Positions 46,014 to 54,560 are shown, numbered from the stretch's first letter. The stretch is 64,000 nt of DNA from Rhizobium sp. FKY42 (GCF_005222835.1 NZ_STGA01000004.1:1-64000); one strand, 5' to 3'. Numbers and translations are program-made. Notes: a model not told the origin generated them from the letters alone.

Positions 46014-46652
46014 ATGAGCAGCAAAACCGAAAGCCTTCTGTCCATTCTCAAGCTACAGCCGGTCGTACCGGTTCTGATCGTGGACGATGTCGCATCGGCT
46101 GTTCCTCTTGCGCGGGCGCTCGTTGCAGGCGGTCTGCGCGCAATCGAGATCACGATGCGCACGCCCGCTGCTCTCGATGCTGTCAAGGCGGTCGCGGCGG
46201 AAGTCGAGGGCGCAAATGTCGGTGCCGGCACCATTCTGAATGGTCGGGATTTCGACGCCGCTGTGAAGGCGGGTTCGACCTTTATCGTCAGTCCGGGCGT
46301 GGCGCCGGGCGTCTTGTCTGCGGCAAAGGATAGTTCCGTGCCGCTCTTGCCGGGTGCTGCGACGGCCAGTGAAGTGATGACGCTTCGCGAGGCCGGTTAT
46401 GATGTGCTGAAATTCTTCCCGGCGGAGCAGGCTGGTGGTTCCGCTTACCTCAAGGCTTTGTCCTCACCCTTGGCCGGAACGCTCTTCTGCCCGACGGGTG
46501 GCATCTCGCTGAAGAATGCTCGCGACTATCTCGGCCTTCCGAATGTGGTCTGCGTGGGTGGATCCTGGGTTGCTCCGAAGGAACTCGTATCGGCTGGCGA
46601 TTGGGCCGGGATCACGAAACTGGCATCAGAGGCGGCCGCATTGAAGGGCTAA
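46014..46652 (+). CDS. eda: KDPG aldolase (2-dehydro-3-deoxy-phosphogluconate aldolase)
   Basis: Entner-Doudoroff aldolase (212 aa) splitting KDPG to pyruvate and glyceraldehyde-3-phosphate. With ATG 46014 as start the catalytic residues are E45 (AIEITMRT) and the Schiff-base lysine K133 (LKFFPAE), the same numbers as E. coli Eda, and the GGGAGG site is then six bases away. ATG 46011 is also possible; the frame open back to 45783 is not family-like. It stands alone, without edd. Confidence 0.94.
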   Translation: MSSKTESLLSILKLQPVVPVLIVDDVASAVPLARALVAGGLRAIEITMRTPAALDAVKAVAAEVEGANVGAGTILNGRDFDAAVKAGSTFIVSPGVAPGVLSAAKDSSVPLLPGAATASEVMTLREAGYDVLKFFPAEQAGGSAYLKALSSPLAGTLFCPTGGISLKNARDYLGLPNVVCVGGSWVAPKELVSAGDWAGITKLASEAAALKG

Positions 46653-46715
46653 GCGCCTTTGTATTTCGCGTCGGGCTTCCTATCTCCTGCCTGAAGACCA
46701 ATAGGGAGAAGATCA

Positions 46716-47414
46716 ATGTTCGACGCGAAGAAGCTTCTGGATCAGTTCCTTGGCTCGCAAATTCCAGGCCTTTCCGGTTCGGTCAAGGGGCGTGCCGATC
46801 AAGTGGGCGGCTTTGCTCGCAACAATCCGTTGAAGGCAGGCGCTCTGGCTGCTGCCATATTGGGCACGAAGACGGGCCGAAAACTCGCCGGAAATGTCGC
46901 AACGCTTGGCGGCATCGCCGCAGTTGCTGGCCTCGGTTATCTTGCCTATCGCAATTACCAGTCAGGCAAGGCGCCGCAGTCCGGCCCGGTGGATCCGTCC
47001 GCGCTTCAGCCTCCAGCCGGTTCTCCCTTCAATTTCGAATCGCCTTCGCTGAGCAATGATTTTGCGCTGACGCTTCTGCGCGCAATGATTGCTGCCGCTA
47101 AGGCGGATGGCCATATCGATGCCTTCGAACGGCAGAAGATCATGGAGAAGGTCCATGAGGTCGATCTTGGCGCGGAAGCCGAAGCATTTCTCTCCAAGGA
47201 GCTTGCTGACCCGATCGATCTCGATGCGCTGGTGGCCGCTGGTCGAACCGAGGAGCAACGCGTCGAGATCTACACCGCCTCCCGTCTGGCAATCGATCCG
47301 GATACAAGGGCTGAGCGCGGCTATCTGGACCTTCTGGCTGGTCGGCTGAAACTGCCGGATCCGCTGATCGACCACATCGAGGCAACGGTGTCTTCGGCCA
47401 AGGTCAGCCTGTAA
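46716..47414 (+). CDS. DUF533/TerB-like membrane protein
   Basis: Protein of 232 aa. A Gly/Ala-rich helix pair (PLKAGALAAAILGTKTGRKLAGNVATLGGIAAVAGLGYLAYRNY, about residues 38-81) precedes a TerB-like helical domain (LLRAMIAAAKADGHIDAFERQKIMEKV, acidic DGHIDxxE motif) of the DUF533 family, common in proteobacteria and of unknown role. AATAGGGAGAAGATCA precedes the ATG. Confidence 0.82.
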   Translation: MFDAKKLLDQFLGSQIPGLSGSVKGRADQVGGFARNNPLKAGALAAAILGTKTGRKLAGNVATLGGIAAVAGLGYLAYRNYQSGKAPQSGPVDPSALQPPAGSPFNFESPSLSNDFALTLLRAMIAAAKADGHIDAFERQKIMEKVHEVDLGAEAEAFLSKELADPIDLDALVAAGRTEEQRVEIYTASRLAIDPDTRAERGYLDLLAGRLKLPDPLIDHIEATVSSAKVSL

Positions 47415-47438
47415 TCGACGTCTCTCGCTCGGGATAAA

Positions 47439-47515
47439 CTAGTGGTTCGATTCCGGCATTTGTATCCGTTCGCGGCACCCTCAAGAGCGAATGCCGGAAT
47501 TTCGATAGCCACTAG
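47439..47515. repeat. Long imperfect inverted repeat (REP-like intergenic element)
   Basis: CTAGTGG...TTCGATTCCGGCATT (47439-47460) pairs with AATGCCGGAA...TCGA..CCACTAG (47490-47515); the arms match over about 22 bases apart from a four-base gap. The middle 29 bases are GC-rich. It follows the DUF533 gene and may act as its terminator. Similar CTAGTGG-bounded hairpins are, as far as I recall, common intergenic repeats in Rhizobiaceae. The TTCGATTCC resembles a tRNA T-loop only by chance. Confidence 0.6.
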
Positions 47516-47593
47516 CGGTGCGGCATGCAGCGCAGTTGTTTTTGCCGCCTGTCTCGCTTAAGCCTTGAGCCCGAGAGTGAGGGGAATAACACA

Positions 47594-48289
47594 ATGCGCG
47601 ATCTTGCGAATTTCAAGGGCTGCCCGGCGCCGGCACCTGTGCGCCTGGAAGGGCGCTATGTCATCGCCGAGCCGTACGAGCGGGCAGTTCACCGTATCAC
47701 CCTATGGGATGCGCTTGGTGGCGAGGAGGGGATCAACGATCTCATTCGCTATTTCCCCAACAAGACATATCGGACGCCGGACGAGTTCGCAGACTGGATC
47801 GACGATATCAACAAGCGTCTCGGTTACGTGACCCTCGTCTTCCGCGACAAGGAAGATGGCGAAGTGGTTGGAATGGGAACGTTGATGCGTCCTGATCCCG
47901 CAAACGGTGTCATCGAGGTCGGTTCCATCGCGCATGGTGCGGGCATGACGCGCTCGCCGCTGTCGACGGAAGCGCATTATCTGCTGGCGCGGCATGTGTT
48001 CGAAGATCTCGGCTATCGGCGCTACGAATGGAAATGCCATAACGAGAACGAGCCGAGCAAGCGTACGGCTGTGCGCTACGGCTTCACCTTCGAAGGCGTT
48101 TTCCGTCAGCACATGATTTCGCGCGGGGCCAACCGCGATACGGCCTGGTTCTCGATGATCGATTCCGAGTGGCCGGTTTTGGCCAAAGCCTTCGAGGCAT
48201 GGCTCGATCCATCCAATTTTGATGACCATGGTCACCAGAAGCGGCGGCTTGAAGAAATCCGGGCCGAACTTCAGGAAAAAGCAGCATGA
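47594..48289 (+). CDS. GNAT-family N-acetyltransferase (RimL-like)
   Basis: Protein of 231 aa with an N-terminal substrate region and the acetyl-CoA fold: VVGMGTLMRPDPANGVIEVGSI, STEAHYLLARHVFEDLGYRRYEWKCHNENEPSKRTAVRYGFTFEG. The NEPSKRTAVRYGF ending is the RimJ/RimL pattern. Start ATG 47594; the in-frame extension to 47525 overlaps the repeat side and is rejected. Coupled to the next small gene through a 4-base overlap. Acceptor unknown. Confidence 0.85.
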   Translation: MRDLANFKGCPAPAPVRLEGRYVIAEPYERAVHRITLWDALGGEEGINDLIRYFPNKTYRTPDEFADWIDDINKRLGYVTLVFRDKEDGEVVGMGTLMRPDPANGVIEVGSIAHGAGMTRSPLSTEAHYLLARHVFEDLGYRRYEWKCHNENEPSKRTAVRYGFTFEGVFRQHMISRGANRDTAWFSMIDSEWPVLAKAFEAWLDPSNFDDHGHQKRRLEEIRAELQEKAA

Positions 48290-48492
48290 GCGGGCAGGGC
48301 CAGAAATCGCCCGCTATTGCGGCAGCTGTCATCTTCTTCGGCTTTCTGCTGCTGTTCTTCGCGATGCCTGCCATCATGCTGTGGCTGGCGGACTTCTCAC
48401 CGTGGCTTGCAGCTGCCTTCGGCACCGTGGCGGTCCTCTCGTTTTTCGCCATCTTCTGGCTGAGAGCACGGCATCAGCGCAAGCAGGACTGA
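48286..48492 (+). CDS. Small two-helix membrane protein
   Basis: Protein of 68 aa with two transmembrane helices (AIAAAVIFFGFLLLFFAMPAIMLWL and WLAAAFGTVAVLSFFAIFWL) and a basic C-terminus (RARHQRKQD). Its ATG overlaps the acetyltransferase stop (ATGA), so it is translated from the same message. No family recognised. Confidence 0.6.
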   Translation: MSGQGQKSPAIAAAVIFFGFLLLFFAMPAIMLWLADFSPWLAAAFGTVAVLSFFAIFWLRARHQRKQD

Positions 48493-48507
48493 TCAAGCTT
48501 CGGTGGT

Positions 48508-49554
48508 TCAGCCACCCTGCACCATGCTGCCCTGAAGCGAAGCTGCAAGAAGGGTAGCGCCCACCAGAACGATGAACAGTGCGCCAAAAACTTCAATTCC
48601 ATTGGAAACGAGGCGCGCGCCGCGCGACCTTGGTCCTGCAAGACGAACGGCAAGATCCTTCGCGCCAACGGCGATAATGGCCAGGATCGAGACGGTGATG
48701 GCGGTGCCGAGCGACATGGCAAGCACGGATAGCGCGCCCCCGAGATAAAGCCCGTTCAAAAGTGAAAAGCTCATGACGAGGATGGCGCCGGAGCAGGGAC
48801 GAAGTCCGACTGCAATCATGGCCGACCATGCTTCATGCAGGCTGAAATCCTTGGATTTCAGCGCCGCCGGATCGGGAATGTGCAGCTCTCCGCAATCAGC
48901 ACAGTATGTGCCGGGTGCCAGATCTGCGTGATCATGGCCCACTTCGATTGCCTGAAAATTCAGTCCGGTTGCGCCAGTGCCGGGAGTGGCATTGGCAAAA
49001 ATTGGCAGCGAGGAATAGCGCGGGCGCAGTTCATACAGTTTTCGGCCAAGCAACCAGAGACCGAACAGCGTCACCATGCCGAAGCTTGCCAGCTCCATCG
49101 CCCAGGTAGCCTTGGTCATGGTAATGCCGGAGCCGCGCAGCAGCACATAAGCGACGACCACGAGACCGATCGCCGCCACGCCCTGGAGCAGGGCCGAGAT
49201 CAGCGAGATCATGATGCCGCGCTTCAGCGCCGTCTCGTTCGCAATCATGTAGGAGGAGATCACAGCCTTGCCGTGGCCGGGGCCAGCGGCATGAAAAACA
49301 CCATAGGCGAAAGAGAGACCGACCAGCGTTTTCAGCGCCCATGGGTCTTCCCGCATGGCCCTCAGCGAGCCGGTCAGCGCTCGATAGAAGCTCTGTTGCC
49401 AGGCATTGATCCAGCCGAGGAATGGACCGAGAAAGCCACCCGTGTTAAAGGACGGCTCTGCCGTTCCAACCCCCAGCGGCGATTGCGCGTGGGCGACCAT
49501 GGCCGCGCCCAGGATGATGCAGCCCGCGATGACGATGGATCGCTTGCCTAGCAT
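48508..49554 (-). CDS. NicO/RcnA-like nickel/cobalt transporter
   Basis: Membrane protein of 348 aa with a signal-like first helix and about six further helices. SFAYGVFHAAGPGHGKAVISSYMI carries the HxxxxGHGK metal-transport motif of the high-affinity nickel transport/RcnA family, and VGLRPCSGAILVM the conserved GLRPCSGA second motif. A central loop holds a CADCGELH metal-binding-like stretch (residues about 210-220). Overlaps the DUF1007 gene by 7 bases. Likely exports a divalent metal; the exact metal is uncertain. Confidence 0.85.
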   Translation of the reverse strand: MLGKRSIVIAGCIILGAAMVAHAQSPLGVGTAEPSFNTGGFLGPFLGWINAWQQSFYRALTGSLRAMREDPWALKTLVGLSFAYGVFHAAGPGHGKAVISSYMIANETALKRGIMISLISALLQGVAAIGLVVVAYVLLRGSGITMTKATWAMELASFGMVTLFGLWLLGRKLYELRPRYSSLPIFANATPGTGATGLNFQAIEVGHDHADLAPGTYCADCGELHIPDPAALKSKDFSLHEAWSAMIAVGLRPCSGAILVMSFSLLNGLYLGGALSVLAMSLGTAITVSILAIIAVGAKDLAVRLAGPRSRGARLVSNGIEVFGALFIVLVGATLLAASLQGSMVQGG

Positions 49555-50189
49555 GTCACCTCCAGACGTGTTGCAAACAGTTTGGTCATGTCCGTACCTG
49601 ATGGATCGTTGAAGAAGGCATCGGTCAGAGAGGCCTGGTTCTGGGAGATCACCTCATCCGGATTGGGGCGCACGACCTGCCGCTTGCAGGCTGCAAAGCG
49701 TTTTCCTTCCTGGACAAGATCTGCGTCGTTGGGAAAATCTATCGAGGTATACAGCGACGGATCGTAGATGCCGAAGGCCAGTCGGCCCTTGAGGTGAACC
49801 GGCTGCGATGGTTTGACGGCGAAGAAGGCAAGTACCTGCTGGTCCTGCACGCTGACATGGATGACATCCGGCTTCAGGACGGGAATGTTCTTTCCGTCCT
49901 GCGTGATTGTCGTGAAATAGTGAAAGTCCGCAAGCGAGGTGCGCATGGTCTCGCCAAGTTCGGCAAGTTCCGAATCATCCAGCTTGCCATTGGTGTTTTT
50001 ATCGAAATCCAGCAGGACACTGGAGGAGAACAACTCGTCGAAACGCCACACATTGCGAACTTCGGTCAAGTCGCCCTTGTCGTTGGCCAGCACTTCCATG
50101 CGTGCTTCCACGAAAATGTGTGGATGCGCGTAGGCAGAGACCGGAGTTAAGCCCAACAGGGCGGCTGCAAGCCACCGTTTCCTGATCAT
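49548..50189 (-). CDS. DUF1007-family periplasmic protein, partner of the metal transporter
   Basis: Secreted protein of 213 aa with a signal peptide ending at SAYA, giving a mature N-terminus HPHIFVEARM that is the DUF1007 hallmark and a likely metal site. A loop DFDKNTNGKLDDSEL is EF-hand-like (D-x-D-x-N-x-K-x-D-x-x-E). DUF1007 proteins are regularly encoded with NicO-type transporters and are presumed metal-binding helpers. ATG 50189 (MIRKRWLAAALLG) is preferred to GTG 50201. Confidence 0.85.
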   Translation of the reverse strand: MIRKRWLAAALLGLTPVSAYAHPHIFVEARMEVLANDKGDLTEVRNVWRFDELFSSSVLLDFDKNTNGKLDDSELAELGETMRTSLADFHYFTTITQDGKNIPVLKPDVIHVSVQDQQVLAFFAVKPSQPVHLKGRLAFGIYDPSLYTSIDFPNDADLVQEGKRFAACKRQVVRPNPDEVISQNQASLTDAFFNDPSGTDMTKLFATRLEVTC

Positions 50190-50283
50190 GTCCGAATCCA
50201 CGTTGCTGATGCCGCAAAGCTCTCTTCTGCAAATGGGACGGAATTTCGACTGTCGTCAATCCACCTTCGGTCTCAGGTCTTTC

Positions 50284-51201
50284 TCATGATGATTTGCGGA
50301 ACCAGTTGTGAAGGAAATCGACGAAGCTTCTGACCTTGGCGGGCAGATAGCGGCGATGGGGATAGACGGCATAGATGCCGCGGTCGCGGAAGATGAAATC
50401 GTCGAGGACAGCGACGAGCTCGCCTGATTCGATGGCATTCTTGGCAATGAAATCAGGAATGAGCGCAATGCCTATTCCTGCCTTCGCAGCGCGCAATGTC
50501 GCTTGGGGACTGTTGACTTCGATTTGGCCGGAGACAGACACCGAGATCGTGCCCCCCTGCGGATCGCGGAAACGGAGGTGATTGTGCGTGCGGGTATTGG
50601 TGTCGATGATCACCGGCTTGCCGGAAAGATCCTGCGGATGATTGATTGGTCCGTGACGGACGAGATACTCGGCCGTTGCACAGGCGTAGATTCGGAAATC
50701 AGCCAGCTTGCGGGCAATCATCCCTGAATCTTCCAGGCGGGTTACGCGAATCGCAAGGTCGAACCCTTCCTCAATCAGATCCACGAATCGGTCCTCTGCC
50801 ACGATCTCGAGAGAAACATCCGGGTGATGCTTGGCAAAATCGATAAGCGACTGGCCCACATCGGCGTCCACGAAGGTGCGGGGCACGGAAATGCGCAAGC
50901 GCCCTTTGAGATCGGCGTTCCCCTCCCGAACCAGATCAGATAGATTGTCGATCTCCTTCAGGATGTCGGAGGCACTGCGATAATAGGTATGGCCCGCTTC
51001 GGTCAGCGAAAACTGCCGCGTCGTACGGTTCAGAAGCAAAGCTCCCAGATCGTCCTCCAATTCGCGAACATATTTGGAAAGCAAGGCTTTCGAGCGTCCT
51101 GTGCGGCGGGCTGCTGCAGAAAAGCCTTCGGCTTCTACAACGTCGATAAATGCGCGCATGCGCGTCAGCGTGTCCACACTCTCGTCCCTTTCGTCATTCA
51201 T
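50284..51201 (-). CDS. LysR-family transcriptional regulator
   Basis: Regulator of 305 aa. N-terminal winged helix-turn-helix (FIDVVEAEGFSAAARRTGRSKALLSKYVRELEDDLGALLLNRTTR) with the LysR layout, followed by a periplasmic-binding-like effector domain of the CrgA-type (YACATAEYL; AGIGIALIPDFIA). Divergent from the decarboxylase gene across a 503-base region. The target is not evident. ATG at 51201. Confidence 0.88.
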   Translation of the reverse strand: MNDERDESVDTLTRMRAFIDVVEAEGFSAAARRTGRSKALLSKYVRELEDDLGALLLNRTTRQFSLTEAGHTYYRSASDILKEIDNLSDLVREGNADLKGRLRISVPRTFVDADVGQSLIDFAKHHPDVSLEIVAEDRFVDLIEEGFDLAIRVTRLEDSGMIARKLADFRIYACATAEYLVRHGPINHPQDLSGKPVIIDTNTRTHNHLRFRDPQGGTISVSVSGQIEVNSPQATLRAAKAGIGIALIPDFIAKNAIESGELVAVLDDFIFRDRGIYAVYPHRRYLPAKVRSFVDFLHNWFRKSS

Positions 51202-51704
51202 CTTCTTCGTGGAGCGTTAATCGTTGTTGCGCAATGTAAAATCTGCGGCGAGGGTGAAAAAAACTCTTGATTATGACCGGGATTATTCATATCTCCGTGC
51301 TGCCCAAAGTCGCACGTGCCTGTGGGTGTCCGCCGACCCTCGAGTGGTGAGGAAAATCGGTAAGGTACCTGGAACTAACCCCTCCAGTCGCTATTCCGGC
51401 CAACCGGAAAATGCGAGGACATCTTGAAGCAACGACGGTGCGGGCCTTTCTAGTCTCTGCAGGCTTTCCATCAGCTTGCAATACTGAAGAGGCACACCAT
51501 CATTGCCGGAAGTGCGGTTGGGATGATCCCCTCCAATCCATGGCAGACAAAGCCGGATCCATGCTCTTGGCAGGGCGTTGATCCAAACCCTGCGCAATAA
51601 GGCGCGATCGAAGCACCGGGTTTTTCCACCGGCCGGGCCTCGTTCACCTTATGGCGCGTCTTTGTCCTCCGGTTCGCCGGAGAAGCTCTATAGGGATCTG
51701 ACCG
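51202..51704 (+). promoter_or_regulatory. Candidate speF-type leader RNA and promoter of the decarboxylase gene
   Basis: A 503-base gene-free region before an alphaproteobacterial ornithine/lysine decarboxylase. Alphaproteobacteria are known to carry the structured speF leader motif in this position. A candidate promoter is TTGATT (51267-51272), 17 bases, TATCTC (51290-51295), which would give a leader of roughly 400 bases. A UUCG-capped hairpin, CTCCGG-TTCG-CCGGAG (51667-51682), lies 22 bases before the start codon. I cannot fold the whole leader by eye, so the boundaries are those of the gap and the family identity is an inference. Confidence 0.5.
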
Positions 51705-52838
51705 ATGACGACTGCACGTATTCTCGACTTCCTCCGCACCCGACGTCCGGAAGGCCCCTGCCTCGTTGTGGACCTCGATATCGTTCGCGACAACTACAAG
51801 GCGTTTCGTCACGCCCTGCCGGATAGCGCGATCTATTATGCAGTGAAGGCCAATCCCGAGCCTGAAATCCTGAAGCTGCTTGCTTCGCTGGGCTCCAACT
51901 TCGATTGCGCATCGGTTGCCGAAATCCAGATGGCGCTGGCCGCTGGTGCATCCTCGGAGCGCATTTCTTATGGCAACACCATCAAGAAAGAGCGCGATAT
52001 CGCGCGCGCTTTCGAGCTGGGCGTTGGCCTTTTTGCTGTCGACAGCCACGAGGAAGTGGAAAAGGTTGCTCGTGCCGCTCCAGGTGCGCGCGTGTTCTGC
52101 CGCGTGCTGACGGATGGCGAAGGCGCCGAGTGGCCGCTGTCGCGCAAGTTCGGTTGCGTGCCCCAGATGGCTGTCGATGTTCTGGTCTATGCGCATCAGC
52201 TGGGTCTGGAATCCTACGGTGTTTCCTTCCATGTCGGTTCGCAGATGACGAAGGTCGATGCCTGGGATTCGGCTCTGGCCGATGCCAAGCGCGTGTTCGC
52301 ACAGCTCGCCAAGCAGGGCATTTTCCTGCAGATGGTGAACATGGGCGGCGGCTTCCCGACCAAGTATCTGCGCGACATTCCGTCGGCGGAAGAATATGGT
52401 CAGGCAATCTTCGCTTCGCTGCGCAAGCACTTCGGCAATAACCTGCCGAAGACGATCATCGAGCCGGGTCGCGGCATGGTGGGCAATGCAGGCGTCATCA
52501 AGGCTGAAGTCGTGCTGGTGTCCAAGAAGTCCGACAATGACGAGCATCGCTGGGTGTTCCTCGACATCGGCAAGTTCGGCGGTCTGGCGGAAACCATGGA
52601 TGAGGCGATCCGCTACCCGATCCGCACCGATCGCGACGGCGATGCCAAGGAGCCTTGCGTGCTGGCTGGACCGACCTGCGATTCGGCCGATGTGCTGTAT
52701 GAGAAGAACATGTATCCGCTGCCGATCTCTCTGACGGTGGGCGATGAGGTTCTGATCGAGGGCACTGGCGCCTACACGACGACCTATTCGGCGGTTGCCT
52801 TCAATGGCTTCGACCCGTTGAAGGCCTACGTCATCTGA
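51705..52838 (+). CDS. Ornithine/lysine decarboxylase, class IV PLP (alanine racemase fold)
   Basis: Cytoplasmic PLP enzyme (377 aa) making putrescine (or cadaverine) from ornithine (or lysine). The PLP-lysine is K48 in YAVKANP, the phosphate-binding EPGRGMVGNAG follows at about residue 255, and the catalytic C325 lies in GPTCDSADVLYE. Group IV decarboxylases of rhizobia often accept both substrates. Preceded by a long leader (51202-51704) and followed by a terminator-like hairpin at 52845-52867 and a GNAT gene. Confidence 0.93.
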   Translation: MTTARILDFLRTRRPEGPCLVVDLDIVRDNYKAFRHALPDSAIYYAVKANPEPEILKLLASLGSNFDCASVAEIQMALAAGASSERISYGNTIKKERDIARAFELGVGLFAVDSHEEVEKVARAAPGARVFCRVLTDGEGAEWPLSRKFGCVPQMAVDVLVYAHQLGLESYGVSFHVGSQMTKVDAWDSALADAKRVFAQLAKQGIFLQMVNMGGGFPTKYLRDIPSAEEYGQAIFASLRKHFGNNLPKTIIEPGRGMVGNAGVIKAEVVLVSKKSDNDEHRWVFLDIGKFGGLAETMDEAIRYPIRTDRDGDAKEPCVLAGPTCDSADVLYEKNMYPLPISLTVGDEVLIEGTGAYTTTYSAVAFNGFDPLKAYVI

Positions 52839-52844
52839 TCTGTT

Positions 52845-52875
52845 GGCTCCGGTATCGAACCGGAGCCGCATCTCA
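52845..52875 (+). terminator. Hairpin after the decarboxylase gene
   Basis: GGCTCCGGT (52845-52853) pairs perfectly with ACCGGAGCC (52859-52867) around ATCGA, then GCATCTC. A strong stem without a long T-run, so partial termination before the acetyltransferase is plausible. Confidence 0.55.
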
Positions 52876-52923
52876 CCATTCCCGATTGAGCCGTTTGAAC
52901 GGTTTTAAGCTTCGGAGGCCAAG

Positions 52924-53517
52924 ATGGCCGCTGTTCTTGACACTGTGCGCGCTTTGCTTGCGCCGAAATCCTATATCATTGCCGATGAGACACCGGCGGA
53001 CGTTGTTGCCCGCGAGGCTTTGCTGGACCGTGCCATGGGGGCGGGCCGCCGCAAGAAGTCGTCCGAAAAGCTGCGCCGCGGGCGTGTTCCGGCGGAAGGG
53101 CTGGCTCTGGTTGCTCGTGACGGTCAAGGCCATGTAATTGGCACCGTTCGGCTGTGGAACGTGGAAGCCGGCGTCGGGCGAGATGGCGTGGCCGTCGATG
53201 CACTTCTGCTTGGTCCGCTGGCGGTCGATCCAGCCCATGAGGGCAAGGGAATCGGCGCAGCCCTGATGCGGGCGGCAATCGCCGAGGCCACAGGCCGCGG
53301 TCACGGTGCGATATTGCTGGTTGGCGATGCACCCTATTATGAGCGTTTCGGCTTCTTTGCGGATAAAGCCCAGCACCTCGTCATGCCCGGCCCCTTTGCT
53401 CGCGAACGGTTCCTCGCGCTCGAGCTGAAGCACGGATGGCTCGAGGGTGCTGCAGGAATGCTGACGGCGTCCGGACGCAAGCTTTCCCGTTCGTCGGTCC
53501 TGCGCCGCGCCGCCTGA
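52924..53517 (+). CDS. GNAT-family N-acetyltransferase (YhbS-like)
   Basis: Protein of 197 aa. VIGTVRLWNV, LLLGPLAVDPAHEGKGIGAALMRAAI (acetyl-CoA P-loop-like HEGKGIG) and a C-terminal LVGDAPYYERFGFFADKA give the YhbS-type pattern. Lies 85 bases after the decarboxylase, so polyamine acetylation is a tempting but unproven idea. CGGAGGCCAAG precedes the ATG at 52924. Confidence 0.82.
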   Translation: MAAVLDTVRALLAPKSYIIADETPADVVAREALLDRAMGAGRRKKSSEKLRRGRVPAEGLALVARDGQGHVIGTVRLWNVEAGVGRDGVAVDALLLGPLAVDPAHEGKGIGAALMRAAIAEATGRGHGAILLVGDAPYYERFGFFADKAQHLVMPGPFARERFLALELKHGWLEGAAGMLTASGRKLSRSSVLRRAA

Positions 53518-53544
53518 TTCAGCCTCAATCTACCTCCAGCGAAG

Positions 53545-53580
53545 CTCTCTCCTGTCCCTGCAGGAGGGAGTTTTCTTTTT
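53545..53580 (+). terminator. Rho-independent terminator after the acetyltransferase gene
   Basis: CTCTCTCCTG (53545-53554) pairs with CAGGAGGGAG (53561-53570) with one G-U pair and is followed by TTTTCTTTTT. Confidence 0.85.
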
Positions 53581-53666
53581 TCTCCCGTTGGTACTGTTGC
53601 ATTTTTGCAAAGCTCTCACAGGAGATGTGGCCAAATGATGTTCGATTTGACCATCGTCAATCGGTG

Positions 53667-53680
53667 TTGATACGGATCAA
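53667..53680. promoter_or_regulatory. FNR/FixK box upstream of ompW
   Basis: TTGAT-ACGG-ATCAA is a perfect match to the FNR/FixK/FnrN consensus (TTGAT-N4-ATCAA). Its centre is 75 bases before the ompW start. A TTTAGA sequence at 53701-53706 would be a -10 element at the spacing expected for class II activation. OmpW is a known oxygen-responsive gene in enterobacteria. Confidence 0.8.
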
Positions 53681-53748
53681 CCACAGCAACGGCTGTCGGC
53701 TTTAGAAACTCTCCTCGACAGACAGGAAGACGTACCAAGGAGAGTATC

Positions 53749-54441
53749 ATGATCAAGAACGGGCCAGCCATCGCCGCCATCATGGGTGCGGCTACGGTCC
53801 TTCTTTCGGACGCTGCCCAAGCGGCGGATTTGCGAGTATCGGATCCCGCACAGGCAGCGCAGGAGGCCGTTGCGGCTGCGCGCAGCCCCTGGCAGGTTCG
53901 CGTTCGTGCGCTGGGCGTCATCCCGAATGACAAGGGTTCCGTCAACGGCGTTGCCGGGTCGGATCTCCAGTACTCGAACTCGATCACACCTGAACTCGAT
54001 ATCTCCTATTACTTCACGGACAACCTCGCTGCCGAGCTTATCCTTGGCACGACGAGCTCGAAGATCGGCGGCGCGGGAACGCTCGCCGGTGTGAACGTGG
54101 GCAAGACCTGGATTCTGCCGCCAACGCTCACGCTTCAGTATCATTTCACCGAGCTCGGCGCTTTCAAGCCCTATGTGGGTGCAGGTATCAACTACACCTT
54201 CTTCTATAATGAATCCGAGAAGGGTGGCTTCAGCAACCTCAAGGTGGATCATCATGTTGGCGCGGCCTTGCAGGTCGGTTTCGACTACATGTTCAACGAA
54301 CATTGGGGCGTGAACTTCGATGTGAAGAAGATCTTCCTCGAAACCGATTGGAGCGCCAATCATTCCACACTCGGTCGCCTCTCGGGTAAAGCCAAGCTGG
54401 ATCCGTGGCTGGTGGGCGCCGGTGTGACCTACCGGTTCTGA
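53749..54441 (+). CDS. OmpW-family outer membrane protein
   Basis: Outer-membrane beta-barrel (230 aa). Signal peptide of about 25 residues ends at AAQA. The mature region shows alternating barrel strands, with ISYYFTDNLAAELILG, LTLQYHF, FKPYVGAGINYTFFYNE and WGVNFDVKKIFL typical of OmpW, and ends in a Phe as outer-membrane proteins do. A perfect FNR box lies upstream, so low-oxygen induction is likely. Confidence 0.92.
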   Translation: MIKNGPAIAAIMGAATVLLSDAAQAADLRVSDPAQAAQEAVAAARSPWQVRVRALGVIPNDKGSVNGVAGSDLQYSNSITPELDISYYFTDNLAAELILGTTSSKIGGAGTLAGVNVGKTWILPPTLTLQYHFTELGAFKPYVGAGINYTFFYNESEKGGFSNLKVDHHVGAALQVGFDYMFNEHWGVNFDVKKIFLETDWSANHSTLGRLSGKAKLDPWLVGAGVTYRF

Positions 54442-54520
54442 TATTCAAGCTACCTCCATGAAGAATCGTCCGGATGGGGGCATCCGGCACCGTGGCAGGT
54501 CTCTTCCGTGGGGGAACGAA

Positions 54521-54560
54521 CGAGGGGCAACGTGAAAGCGTTGTCCCTCGCTTCATTTTT
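54521..54560 (+). terminator. Terminator after ompW
   Basis: CGAGGGGCAACG (54521-54532) pairs with CGTTGTCCCTCG (54539-54550) with one G-U pair around TGAAAG and is followed by CTTCATTTTT. Confidence 0.8.

Noticed and set aside
47441..47455. GGTTCGATTCC resembling a tRNA T-arm
   Set aside because: No acceptor stem, D-arm or anticodon arm can be placed around it; it is one arm of an inverted repeat.
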